Notes under the pieces: generated by a model | What the model saw: the letters and a program-made list of their open reading frames with translations, nothing else | Database searches by the model: none | Told to the model about the DNA's origin: nothing | Assembly (NCBI GenBank): GCA_051879195.1 | Contig: JBJELO010000206.1 | Coordinates: 1-34,971, forward strand | Reading direction: 5' to 3' | DNA length: 34,971 nucleotides | Source of the DNA: TWA4 sp051879195 | GTDB lineage: Bacteria; Bacillota; Clostridia; Lachnospirales; Lachnospiraceae | Shown: positions 24,950 through 32,967 of the stretch, in pieces | Numbering within the stretch: position 1 is the stretch's first letter | How the letters are laid out: every line of letters starts with the position of its first letter | Position numbers and translations under genes: made by a program

Positions 24950-25318
24950 ATGAAAGTAATTGAAACAGAAAAGGCTCCCGGTGCAATCGGACCTTATTCA
25001 CAGGGATACGAATCAAATGGTATGGTATTTACGTCGGGGCAGCTTCCTGTCAATCCCTCCGATGGTACGGTTCCGGAAGGGATTGCTGCACAGGCAGAGC
25101 AAAGCTGCCGGAATGTGGCCGCAGTTCTGGAAGCAGGCGGCGCAGGACTGGACAGGGTTATCAAGACAACCTGTTTCCTGGCAGATATGAAGGACTTTGC
25201 TGCATTTAATGAAGTATACGGAAGATTTTTTGTATCAAATCCTGCCAGGAGCTGTGTGGCAGTAAAAACTCTGCCGAAAAATGTTCTGTGTGAAATCGAA
25301 GCAATTGCTGAAAAATAA
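24950..25318 (+). CDS. ridA: RidA family enamine/imine deaminase
   Basis: A 122-residue RidA-type protein (usual 120-130), which as a trimer hydrolyses reactive enamines and imines such as 2-aminoacrylate released by PLP enzymes. Family motifs: APGAIGPYSQGYESNGMVFT at the start, SGQLPVNP, RVIKTTCFLADMKDFAAFNE in the middle, and NPARSCVAVKTLPKNVLCEI near the end, whose Arg holds the substrate carboxylate, with the Glu in CEIEAIA. An AAAGG site fits the ATG at 24950 better than the one at 24941. Its place in a cluster headed by a PLP lyase is a sensible functional match. A terminator follows. Confidence 0.93.
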   Translation: MKVIETEKAPGAIGPYSQGYESNGMVFTSGQLPVNPSDGTVPEGIAAQAEQSCRNVAAVLEAGGAGLDRVIKTTCFLADMKDFAAFNEVYGRFFVSNPARSCVAVKTLPKNVLCEIEAIAEK

Positions 25319-25338
25319 AAATATCTGTTTTTAAGTTG

Positions 25339-25362
25339 CCGCGGAGGGCCCGGAAGCCCTCC
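25339..25362 (+). terminator. Rho-independent terminator after ridA
   Basis: GGAGGGC and GCCCTCC pair around a CCGGAA loop, extended by CCG/CGG with one bulge, followed by seven T. It probably ends, or attenuates, the cluster transcript before the DUF401 gene. Confidence 0.92.
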
Positions 25363-25422
25363 CGGTTTTTTTACGCCATCTGCCGGTTCTGGTTCGGCAG
25401 TTATATCGATTGGAGGGATAAT

Positions 25423-26622
25423 GTGAAAATCATTTATTTATGTGTCGTTTTTTGTGTGATAGTCGTGCTGCTTGCATGCAGGAGACCGCTGTATCAGGCT
25501 GTTTCCGGAGGATTGCTTACCATGACGGTCCTGTTTGGGATTCCGTTTGTTCAGTGTGGGAAAATGGTTCTGATGCCATTTATAAAATGGTCTTCTTTTT
25601 CTGTACTTCTGATTTTTTATCTGATCACTTTTCTGCAGCGAATTCTGGAATCACGAAAACAGATCAAACTGGCGCAGCAGGATCTGAATGAAATTTTTAA
25701 TAACCGGCGGGTGAACACGGCAGGTGCGCCGCTGTTTATCGGACTCCTGCCGTCCGCCGCAGCCATGATTTTATGCAGCGATATCGTGAAAGACGGAACC
25801 GAAGGATATCTGGAACCCGAAGAACAGGCATTTACAGCAAGCTGGTTCAGACATATTCCGGAAAGTGTTCTTCCGACTTATACGGCCGTGCTTTTAATGC
25901 TGAATCTGTCCGGTGTTAAACTGACATCTTTTCTGGGTGGGATGGTGATTCCGGTGTTTACACTGGCTTTGATCGGATATTTTTCCTATCTGAGGAAAAT
26001 CCCCAGGGAAACCGGAGCTGCCAGGACTGATGCGAAAGGCAGGGCGACAGTGCAGCTGTTTGGTCATCTGTGGACACTGATTCTGATCCTGGTTCTGATC
26101 ATCGGATTTGGAATGGATGTGGTGTATGCAGTTCTGATATCGATTTTTGCAGCGATACCGGTTTACAGAATCCGATTTAACGAACTGCGGCGGATGTTTA
26201 TCAGTGCTTTTGAGAAAAAAATTCTTTTCAATACGTTTTTAGTGCTTGTGTTAAAAGAGTTTATCACTTATACAGGAGTGCTGGAAATGCTGCCGGAAGC
26301 AATGGAAAAACTGCCTCTGCCCGGATATCTGATCTTCGCAGTCCTCTTCTTCGCTGCAACACTGCTCAGCGGTTCCACAGCTGCCATTGCAATGGGAACG
26401 CCGCTGGCATTTTCGGCAATTCCGGGCGGTATGCCGCTGATGGTATATCTGATGTGTATTACCCATGCGGCCAGTCAGTTATCACCAACCCATGTCTGCC
26501 TGGTCGTCGCATCAGAATATTTCCACATATCGCTGGGAAAATTGATCCGCAAAACTTTGCCGTTTTCTATCCTGTTCTGTGTTCTGATGACATTTTATTA
26601 CAATATTCTGCTTCTGCTTTAG
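25423..26622 (+). CDS. DUF401 family putative permease
   Basis: A 399-residue membrane protein with about 10 hydrophobic segments, resembling the DUF401 family of uncharacterised permeases in the ion-transporter superfamily. The N-terminal YLCVVFCVIVVLLACRRPLY and the C-terminal block FSAIPGGMPLMVYLMCITHA followed by ASQLSPTHVCLVVASEYF are the most telling parts. The frame runs back to 25336 across the terminator; a GGAGG site 6 bases before the GTG at 25423 sets the start. The gene lies after the ridA terminator, so it may depend on read-through. Substrate unknown. It is the third transporter in a 6-kb stretch. Confidence 0.7.
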   Translation: MKIIYLCVVFCVIVVLLACRRPLYQAVSGGLLTMTVLFGIPFVQCGKMVLMPFIKWSSFSVLLIFYLITFLQRILESRKQIKLAQQDLNEIFNNRRVNTAGAPLFIGLLPSAAAMILCSDIVKDGTEGYLEPEEQAFTASWFRHIPESVLPTYTAVLLMLNLSGVKLTSFLGGMVIPVFTLALIGYFSYLRKIPRETGAARTDAKGRATVQLFGHLWTLILILVLIIGFGMDVVYAVLISIFAAIPVYRIRFNELRRMFISAFEKKILFNTFLVLVLKEFITYTGVLEMLPEAMEKLPLPGYLIFAVLFFAATLLSGSTAAIAMGTPLAFSAIPGGMPLMVYLMCITHAASQLSPTHVCLVVASEYFHISLGKLIRKTLPFSILFCVLMTFYYNILLLL

Positions 26623-26634
26623 CAGTTTTTTCTG

Positions 26635-26663
26635 CTGACGGTTTTCTGCGGATATGATAAAAT
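26635..26663 (+). promoter_or_regulatory. Candidate promoter of the two-component operon
   Basis: CTGACG (26635-26640), 17-base spacer, TAAAAT (26658-26663). The leader to the start codon would be about 220 bases and includes the 16-bp repeats at 26793. Confidence 0.45.
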
Positions 26664-26792
26664 AAAAGGCAGGAACGGTACTGGAGAGAGTGGAATTTTG
26701 CGGAAGACTAGAAAAATGACACATTTATCTGTATTGTCCGCCTATCGCTGAATCCGTATTTCTGATATTTTTTTAATGAAGGAATCATACAT

Positions 26793-26840
26793 GAAATACT
26801 GCAGGTGTGAAATGCTGCAGGTGTGAAACGTTGCAGGCGT
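26793..26840 (+). repeat. Three tandem 16-bp repeats upstream of the histidine kinase gene
   Basis: GAAATACTGCAGGTGT, GAAATGCTGCAGGTGT and GAAACGTTGCAGGCGT lie head to tail at 26793-26808, 26809-26824 and 26825-26840. A partial copy (GAAATACAG, then AAATACTGCAG) follows. The array ends 48 bases before the start codon. Candidate direct-repeat binding site for the AraC-type response regulator of this operon, or a slippage-prone leader. Confidence 0.75.
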
Positions 26841-26888
26841 GAAATACAGAAAATACTGCAGAAGAGAGAATGTCAGGGGAGAAGATGT

Positions 26889-28205
26889 ATGCTGCGAATG
26901 GAGATTGCTTTATTTCTTGTTCTGGCCTTTGTGGCTTATGTTTATTTTTCCGCAGGACGGAAGCACACCATGCTGCACCAAACGTTTTCCGTTCTGCTGA
27001 TTGTCATGCTGGTGCATCTGGTATTTGATGCAGCAACGATTTACACAGTGAATCATCTGGATACGGTGCCGCTGCTGCTGAACAATATTCTGCACCGGTT
27101 TTTTATCGGAACCATGGTACTTGCCGTGTACCTGTTCTACCAGTATATTGCCATTCTGGTGGAGGAAGAAACGGGCAAACCGAGGCGGTTTGACCTTGCC
27201 GCCAGGATTTATCTGGCAGCGGCGGAATTGGGAGCGGCGACTCTGCCGGTTCATTATGCGGTCACGGAGCAGGGAAATTATTCTGATGGAATCCATGCTG
27301 CTGTCTGTTATGTCAGTATGGCTTTTTACCTTTTTCTGTGTGTGTGGATGCTGGTGCGGGACTGGAAACGAATCGATGGGAAAAAGAAATTTGCCATCGG
27401 TGCTGCATTTGTCATTGAGGTGTGTGTGTCACTCCTTCAGGCGTTTCATCCCACCTGGCTGATCAGCGGTATGGGGCTGACGCTGATGACACTGGCTTTT
27501 TATCTGACACTGGAGAATCCCGATATCCTTCGGGCGGAGCTGACGGAACAGAAGATGTCCATGCTGTACCTGAAAAGTCAGGTTAACCCGCATTTTCTGT
27601 ATAATACACTGGACACGATCCGGATTCAGGCTCAGTTAAACGGTGATAAAAAAGTTGCAGATCTTCTGATGCGTCTGGTGGATTTTTTCCGGCTCAGTGT
27701 CAAAGTGGACCGTCAGATGGTGGCGCTGGACGATGAACTGGAACTGCTGGAGGCCTATATGGAGCTGATGTGCTACCGCTATCCGGAGCTTAAATGTGCC
27801 TACGATATCGACCCGAATCTGGGAGGTGTGCAGGTACCAAATTTCATATTGCAGCCCATCGTGGAAAACAGTCTGCTTCACGGCCTGAAGAATAAGGGCT
27901 ACCGGGGCGAGGTGCGTATTGTGGCACAGAAAACGGTACAGAATGAAGATGGTCACAGCTGTATGGAAATTCAGGTCATCGACACCGGCAGCGGTTTTGG
28001 AGAAGGGAAAAAGGAAGGCATTGACCGGATGCTTTCCGATTATGCCAGTCAGGCGCCGAAACTGGAAGGGAACAGTATCGGCATTCTGAACGTACAGAAG
28101 AGGATCAAGCTGCTCTGCGGCCGGAAATACGGCCTTTCCTATACGGAAAATCCCGCAGGTGGTGTAACGGCCCATCTGCTGCTGCCAGTAAAAGAAGAAG
28201 ATTGA
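26889..28205 (+). CDS. Sensor histidine kinase, LytS/YesM-type (His_kinase family)
   Basis: A 438-residue membrane sensor kinase. The first 215 residues hold about six or seven hydrophobic segments (an MASE-like or 7TM-like sensor region, no large outer loop). The phosphorylation site is in LKSQVNPHFLYNTLDTIRIQ (His about residue 237), typical of the His_kinase family with YesM and LytS. The ATP-binding domain has the N-box NFILQPIVENSLLHGLKNKG and the G-box VIDTGSGFGEG. An AGGGGA site with an 8-base spacer supports the ATG at 26889; earlier in-frame starts lie inside the 16-bp repeats. The response regulator gene follows after 41 bases. Signal unknown. Confidence 0.9.
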   Translation: MLRMEIALFLVLAFVAYVYFSAGRKHTMLHQTFSVLLIVMLVHLVFDAATIYTVNHLDTVPLLLNNILHRFFIGTMVLAVYLFYQYIAILVEEETGKPRRFDLAARIYLAAAELGAATLPVHYAVTEQGNYSDGIHAAVCYVSMAFYLFLCVWMLVRDWKRIDGKKKFAIGAAFVIEVCVSLLQAFHPTWLISGMGLTLMTLAFYLTLENPDILRAELTEQKMSMLYLKSQVNPHFLYNTLDTIRIQAQLNGDKKVADLLMRLVDFFRLSVKVDRQMVALDDELELLEAYMELMCYRYPELKCAYDIDPNLGGVQVPNFILQPIVENSLLHGLKNKGYRGEVRIVAQKTVQNEDGHSCMEIQVIDTGSGFGEGKKEGIDRMLSDYASQAPKLEGNSIGILNVQKRIKLLCGRKYGLSYTENPAGGVTAHLLLPVKEED

Positions 28206-28246
28206 AATGAAGCGGAATGAAATAAAGATACAAAGGGGGATGCAGG

Positions 28247-28987
28247 ATGAGAAAGCTGAATGTACTGCTGGTTGATGATGAAATTATGATTCGCGAGGGA
28301 TTTAAGAGACTGTTTGACTGGGAAGCTCATGACTGTCAGGTGGTAGGAGAGGCTGCTGACGGTATGGAGGCGCTGGCACAGATTGATACGCTCTGCCCGG
28401 ATATTGTCATTATGGATATCAACATTCCCATCATGAACGGCCTGAAAGTCATTCAGCTCAGCCGTATCAAACATCCGCAGATTGCATTTGTCATTGTATC
28501 GGGCTATGATGATTTTTCCTACTGCCAGCAGGCTTTGCGGATGCAGATTACCGATTATATTTTAAAGCCGGTGAATTATGAAGAATTCGGAACGTGCATC
28601 GATAACCTGAAGATTTCCCTGTTCACACAGCGGGTAACAGCTGCAGAAGAATCGAAGGAGCAGGAGGAACGGACCATCATCGGCATCACCCGGTATGTGC
28701 AGGAACATCTGGCAGAGGAAGTGAGCCTTTCCGTACTGGCAGACGAATTTCACCTGAATCCGCAGTATATCAGCCAGCTTTTCAAAAATGAAATCGGTGT
28801 GGGATTTTTGGCCTACCTTACCAATATCCGTATGGAAAAAGCGAAAAAACTGCTGCTTTCCACCTCCCTTTCCGTAGCGGAAGTAGCGGAACAGTCGGGG
28901 TATGGAGATTACCGTGTATTTACCAAATCGTTTAAAAAAGCAGAAGGGATCACGCCATCCCAGTACCGGAGAGATTTCCTGAATTAA
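28247..28987 (+). CDS. Response regulator with AraC-type DNA-binding domain (YesN-like)
   Basis: A 246-residue regulator. The receiver domain (1-120) begins NVLLVDDEIMIREGFKRLFD, has the phospho-accepting Asp in DIVIMDINIPIMNGL (about residue 55) and the Lys in DYILKPVNYEEF (about 105). The C-terminal 100 residues are two helix-turn-helix units of the AraC type: LSVLADEFHLNPQYISQLFK and LSVAEVAEQSGYGDYRVFTK, followed by FKKAEGITPSQYRR. It is the partner of the upstream kinase; the usual targets are transport or sugar-use genes nearby, and the DUF401 permease and the catabolic cluster are the closest candidates. Confidence 0.94.
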   Translation: MRKLNVLLVDDEIMIREGFKRLFDWEAHDCQVVGEAADGMEALAQIDTLCPDIVIMDINIPIMNGLKVIQLSRIKHPQIAFVIVSGYDDFSYCQQALRMQITDYILKPVNYEEFGTCIDNLKISLFTQRVTAAEESKEQEERTIIGITRYVQEHLAEEVSLSVLADEFHLNPQYISQLFKNEIGVGFLAYLTNIRMEKAKKLLLSTSLSVAEVAEQSGYGDYRVFTKSFKKAEGITPSQYRRDFLN

Positions 28988-29030
28988 TTTCAGAACATTT
29001 CAGCTGCCCTTTCATTTTTTGCAATAGAAC

Positions 29031-29144
29031 ATGGCTTCCGACCTGATCGCATTGATTAATCAGGAGGTCATCGGTTTTGAGAATCCGGAAGGATTCAGTG
29101 ATGAATTAAAAGAAATCGTAAAACATTTTACAGGTTGTGCTTGA
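29031..29144 (+). CDS. Small unrecognised ORF, possibly a gene fragment
   Basis: A 37-residue frame reading MASDLIALINQEVIGFENPE, then GFSDELKEIVKHFTGCA, with a TAG just upstream of the ATG. It looks like the soluble, helical C-terminus of a larger protein rather than random sequence, but I cannot name the family. No clear ribosome-binding site. Its stop codon overlaps the -35 box of the MerR gene promoter. Confidence 0.3.
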   Translation: MASDLIALINQEVIGFENPEGFSDELKEIVKHFTGCA

Positions 29145-29171
29145 CTGTAAACCCTGTTTATACCTTATTCT
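29141..29171 (+). promoter_or_regulatory. MerR-type promoter with 19-bp spacer and dyad operator
   Basis: TTGACT (29141-29146) and TATTCT (29166-29171) are separated by 19 bases, longer than the usual 17, which is the hallmark of MerR-activated promoters. The spacer contains the dyad GTAAAC-CCT-GTTTAT. The MerR gene starts 40 bases downstream, which suggests autoregulation. Confidence 0.75.
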
Positions 29172-29210
29172 GGAGGAAAATTCAGAAGCAGAGAAAGAGG
29201 TGCGGGATAT

Positions 29211-30056
29211 ATGACGATTAAAGAAGTGGAGGAATATACCGGGTTATCACGATCCAATGTGCGTTTTTACGAAAAAGAGAAACTCATTGAACCATCAAGA
29301 AATGAACATAACGGCTACCGGGATTATTCGGAAAGTGACATAGAGGATATCAGGAAAATCGCGTACCTGCGAACATTGGGAATTTCCATTCAGGATATCC
29401 GAAATGTCATGACCGAAAAAATCACTTTACGCGAAGTTCTTGAAAAGCAGCAGAATGTGCTGGAAGGTCAGATAACTGATTTACAGAAAGCGAAAATCCT
29501 GTGCGAAAAAATGCTTTGTGAAGATGACATAAGTTATAAAAAACTTCGGGTAGAGCAGTATGTAGCACAACTGCAGGATTACTGGGATGACAACCGGTCT
29601 GTATTCAAACTGGATTCTGTCAGTTTTCTTTATATCTGGGGAAGTTTCGTCGTGTGGGCAGCGATAACGGCATTGTGTCTGGTTATCGCTATTCTGTCAT
29701 ATGCGAAACTGCCATCGGAAATTCCGGTACAGTGGAGTGATGGAGAGGCATCCTCTCTGGTGGATAAAACGTTTATTTTTGTTTATCCTGCAGTGTGCCT
29801 TGCGATCCGTTATCTGCTGAGACCGGTCATCCGCGTCAAACTGCAGATGCATTATGCTTACGGTGGAATTGTGACAGAATATCTGACGAATTATCTGTGC
29901 TTCATTGCATTATCCGCAGAAGTTTTTTCGATTCTTTTTACCTGCGGTATGGTGGAAAATGTGGTGGCGGTATTGTTTGTTGATACGGTGGTGCTGATTG
30001 GGATACTGCTTGTTGGTGTAGGCAGGATTGTGTACAAAAGGGATACGCCGCACTGA
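29211..30056 (+). CDS. MerR family regulator with membrane-embedded DUF1648-like C-terminus
   Basis: A 281-residue protein. Residues 1-70 are a MerR winged helix: MTIKEVEEYTGLSRSNVRFY, EKEKLIEPSRNEHNGYRDYS, then IRKIAYLRTLGISIQDIRNV. A coiled-coil helix follows (about 75-110). The second half has about four membrane segments, with the first pair enclosing LPSEIPVQWSDGEAS, which resembles the DUF1648 motif of SdpI-type membrane proteins. A regulator tethered to the membrane in this way could sense an envelope signal directly. No extra Cys metal motif is visible. The ATG has an AGAGGTG site. The promoter has a 19-bp spacer, so it may activate its own gene and those downstream. Confidence 0.85.
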   Translation: MTIKEVEEYTGLSRSNVRFYEKEKLIEPSRNEHNGYRDYSESDIEDIRKIAYLRTLGISIQDIRNVMTEKITLREVLEKQQNVLEGQITDLQKAKILCEKMLCEDDISYKKLRVEQYVAQLQDYWDDNRSVFKLDSVSFLYIWGSFVVWAAITALCLVIAILSYAKLPSEIPVQWSDGEASSLVDKTFIFVYPAVCLAIRYLLRPVIRVKLQMHYAYGGIVTEYLTNYLCFIALSAEVFSILFTCGMVENVVAVLFVDTVVLIGILLVGVGRIVYKRDTPH

Positions 30057-30087
30057 GGAAACGAATAAGCAAATTGCGAGGTGCTGT

Positions 30088-31180
30088 ATGCTGATATATT
30101 ATCGTTTTAATAATTTTTGTTCATTTAACTGTGAAAGTGAATTTTCCATGAGTGCACCAACAGGAAAGGTGAAAAAGCGTTTTCCGGATAATTACGTGGA
30201 AACTACGGAAGGATTTGATTTACTGAAATCTGCAGTGATCGTTGGTGAAAATGCAGGAGGTAAATCTAACTTTATCAATAGCTTAAAGTATTTGAAATCT
30301 TTGTTTGTAACCAACAGCCAGGTGAAGTCTGTTCGTCCGTATGTGAATGCGGCAAGCCTGAATGATGAAAAGAATCCTGTTCAGAAGTTTGAGCTATGCT
30401 TTAGAGCGGATAATGGAAAAATCTATGTGTACCATCTTCATTTGAATGAGTCAGGGATTGTCTATGAAGAATTACAGACTTTGAAGAAAAGAAATGCGGT
30501 AGCGTCAAGTTTGTTTAAAGCAGAAAAACAGGATGATGGTTCCTGGATTGCCAGTGCAAAAGAAACAAGCGGATTGAGTAAGCGAATGGATGACTGAAAA
30601 GTTGTATCCGGAATCATTGACATCTGATATGGCAGATGATGTTATCAAGCAGGATGCAGATATGCGTATTCTGGAAGATGAAAGATACTTGGAAATCTTC
30701 CGCATGGTTGACTATAGTATCTGCGGTATCGAATTTGATAAGGAAAAACCATACAGCAAGACGATTATTATCCGTAAGGATGAAAGCGGAAGTATTTTCA
30801 GAAGAGAGCTGCAGATGGATTCTACCGGTGTTCGTGAGTTCTTTGCATGGGCAGTACACATTTTCCGTGTAGTATATGAAAATAAAGTTGTGTTTGCAGA
30901 TGAAATGGATCGAGTGCTAAATCCAATTCTCTCTGATCGTGTGATTGCGTTTGTAAACGGAGCGGAGCACAATGGCCAGTTTATTTTCTCCACTCACAAT
31001 GTGCTATATCTGGACTTAAAGACCTATATGAAGGAACAGATTTATTTCGTTACAAAGAACAGAGAGCGATTGACTTCGGAAATGTATTCATTGTCTGATT
31101 TTCCGGAAGTTCGTTATGAAACGACTAAGATTTACGAGCTTTATATGAAAGGTATTCTGGGAGGTACAGCATTTGAGTAG
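30088..31180 (+). pseudogene. RloA/AbiLi-like AAA ATPase, broken into two frames
   Basis: Two adjoining frames (30088-30597 and 30590-31180) form one ATPase of the AAA15/21, RloA or AbiLi type. The first half has IYYRFNNFCSFNCESEFSM and Walker A AVIVGENAGGKSNFINSL. The second has the signature-like MDSTGVREFFAWAVHIF, Walker B NKVVFADEMDRVLNP and the switch His in QFIFSTHNVLYLD. The total is about 365 residues against roughly 400-440 in intact relatives, and the helical stretch normally lying between the halves is short or missing, so I infer an out-of-frame internal deletion near 30590 rather than a simple one-base shift. It overlaps the next gene by 8 bases, as intact rloA-rloB pairs often do. 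Confidence 0.78.
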
Positions 31181-31822
31181 GCCGGAACGTAAATTACAAA
31201 AACGATTTGTTGTATTCTGTGAAGGCGATACAGAATACAATTATATCGATAAAATGAGAAAACGCCAGGATGTGCAGATTGCTTTGAAGCCGATCAATAT
31301 GCATGGCGGCGGTTACAGTAACTTCTTAAAGAAAATAAAGACAGAATCACAGACAAACTGTTTGGCAAAATTTATTATCGTGGATGCTGATCGTCTGATG
31401 AAGCATTACGAAGAAAAAGATAGTTTCTTAAGTTGGCAGAGTATTGCAGACTGCAGAATAAGAACGGGACGATTCCAAACTTTCTGATTGTGAATAATCC
31501 GGATTTTGAGTATGTGGCTTGTCTGCATGTGCCGGAGTATAAGGGGCAGGAAGTGACAAGATTTTTGCAGACAGTCCTTGGATTTCAGTCTTTGGAACAG
31601 TTTAAGAAGAATACAGAAGTGTATGAATGCCTGAATAATGGCGAATGTTCTTATCAGGTTCTGATTCAGAAGATTCAGGGCAAAGATAAGTTTGTAAAGA
31701 ATACATATTCTGTGAAGAAAAGGAATTTTGAAATTGCTATCAGTCGAACAGATGTGACGTGGGAACTGCTTGATCGTAAAGGCAGCAACATGGAAGAATT
31801 TTTCGATGTGATAGATTGGTAA
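31173..31822 (+). pseudogene. RloB/AbiLii-like protein with a one-base frameshift
   Basis: Residues from two frames (31173-31430 and from about 31431 to 31822) give a continuous RloB-family protein of about 215 residues. RloB proteins have a TOPRIM-like nuclease fold: the Glu in FVVFCEGDTEYNYIDKM and the Asp pair in KFIIVDADRLMKHYE fit its metal site. The second frame continues smoothly with LAEYCRLQNKNGTIPNFLIV and NNPDFEYVACLHVPEYKG. At 31426-31432 one A appears to be missing (TTCTTAAGTTGG where TTCTTAAAGTTGG would restore the frame). Partner of the ATPase upstream in an AbiL-like anti-phage pair. A one-base sequencing error would make this gene intact. Confidence 0.8.
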
Positions 31823-31869
31823 AAGATGATAAGCTTCTGATTGAAAGAAATCGTATATAGATAATACTT

Positions 31870-31904
31870 GACTGGACTTCATTTCTTATGGAGTCTGGTC
31901 TTTT
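31870..31904 (+). terminator. Terminator after the RloA/RloB pair
   Basis: GACTGGACTTCA (31870-31881) pairs with TGGAGTCTGGTC (31889-31900), 12 pairs with three G-U wobbles and a 7-base loop, followed by TTTT. Confidence 0.7.
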
Positions 31905-31974
31905 AATACATTTGAAAAAACAAGGAAACAACTTCCTGTGACGGCAAAAACAAGAGGAGAAGAACGGAAAATAC

Positions 31975-32004
31975 TTGATATTTTTGCCGATGATGTAATA
32001 TACT
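31975..32004 (+). promoter_or_regulatory. Promoter of the Fic gene, copy A of a shared element
   Basis: TTGATA (31975-31980), 18-base spacer, TATACT (31999-32004). The spacer and -10 region read TTGCCGATGATGTAATATAC and are almost the same as the promoter before the YhcG-like gene at 33788. Confidence 0.78.
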
Positions 32005-32056
32005 ATACAGTAGATTAGTGTAGTTTTTTGATTCGATTTATGACGGAGGATAGCAG

Positions 32057-32947
32057 ATGCGATACATTTCAGTTACTGAAATAGCAAAAAAGTGGAATGT
32101 TTCAGAACGCAGTGTTAGAAATTATTGCGCCCAGGGGCGTGTGATCGGTGCATTCCTTACCGGCAAGACCTGGAACATCCCTGAAAATGCAGAGAAACCG
32201 GAGCGCACCAACAAGAGAAAAGAAGAACCGATTACTCTGTTGGATATTCTGAAAGAGCAAAAGGCAAGTAAATACTCCGGCGGCATTTACCACAAGACAC
32301 AGATTGATTTGACGTACAATTCCAACCACATCGAGGGTAGCCGTCTGACTCACGATCAGACAAGATATATTTTTGAAACCAACACCATCGGTGTGGAGAA
32401 TGAAGTTCTCAATGTGGATGATGTGATTGAAACAGCCAATCACTTCCGCTGTATCGACATGATCATTGAGAATGCAAAAACAGCGTTGACGGAGAAGTTT
32501 ATCAAGGAACTTCATTTGATTTTGAAGAATGGCACCAGCGATTCCAGAAAGGACTGGTTCGCTGTTGGTGATTACAAGAAACTTCCGAATGAAGTCGGCG
32601 ATATGGATACTGCCCTTCCGGAAGAAGTTGCTGACAGGATGAAAGCGCTGCTGACGGAATACAACGCCAAGGAAAAAAAGACTTTTGAAGATATTCTGGA
32701 CTTCCATGTAAAGTTTGAACGGATCCACCCGTTCCAGGATGGCAACGGTCGTGTAGGTAGACTGATTATGTTTAAAGAGTGCCTGAAATATAATATTGTT
32801 CCGTTCATCATCGAGGACAATCTGAAAATGTTCTATTATCGTGGATTGAAAGAATGGAATAATGAGAAAGGCTATCTGACAGACACCTGCCTGACAGCAC
32901 AGGATAAATATAAAGCATATTTGGATTATTTTAGGATTGCGTATTAA
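32057..32947 (+). CDS. Fic family protein with N-terminal helix-turn-helix and autoinhibitory motif
   Basis: A complete 296-residue Fic protein; Fic domains usually transfer AMP or another nucleotide part to Ser/Thr/Tyr of target proteins. The catalytic motif HPFQDGNGRVGR starts at residue 224, with all key positions present. An inhibitory helix motif SNHIEG (S/TxxxEG/N) lies at 89-94, N-terminal to the Fic core, with its Glu at 93, so the enzyme is probably self-inhibited in cis. Residues 1-45 are a helix-turn-helix (SVTEIAKKWNVSERSVRNYC then GAFLTGKTWNIP) that could bind DNA, perhaps its own promoter. It is the only unbroken gene in the right-hand islet. GGAGGA precedes the ATG. Confidence 0.92.
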   Translation: MRYISVTEIAKKWNVSERSVRNYCAQGRVIGAFLTGKTWNIPENAEKPERTNKRKEEPITLLDILKEQKASKYSGGIYHKTQIDLTYNSNHIEGSRLTHDQTRYIFETNTIGVENEVLNVDDVIETANHFRCIDMIIENAKTALTEKFIKELHLILKNGTSDSRKDWFAVGDYKKLPNEVGDMDTALPEEVADRMKALLTEYNAKEKKTFEDILDFHVKFERIHPFQDGNGRVGRLIMFKECLKYNIVPFIIEDNLKMFYYRGLKEWNNEKGYLTDTCLTAQDKYKAYLDYFRIAY

Positions 32948-32967
32948 GCAAGAAACGAGGTGCAGCT

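Noticed and set aside
25336..25422. N-terminal extension of the DUF401 permease
   Set aside because: It would begin inside the ridA terminator; a good ribosome-binding site lies before the GTG at 25423.
30028..30087. Start of the RloA-like ATPase at 30028, overlapping the MerR gene
   Set aside because: The extra 20 residues are not family-like, and GAGGTG precedes the ATG at 30088, where the family N-terminus begins.
31173..31822. Programmed frameshift producing full-length RloB
   Set aside because: No heptanucleotide slippery site or downstream pseudoknot-like structure is visible at 31426-31432, and neighbouring genes are broken in other ways.
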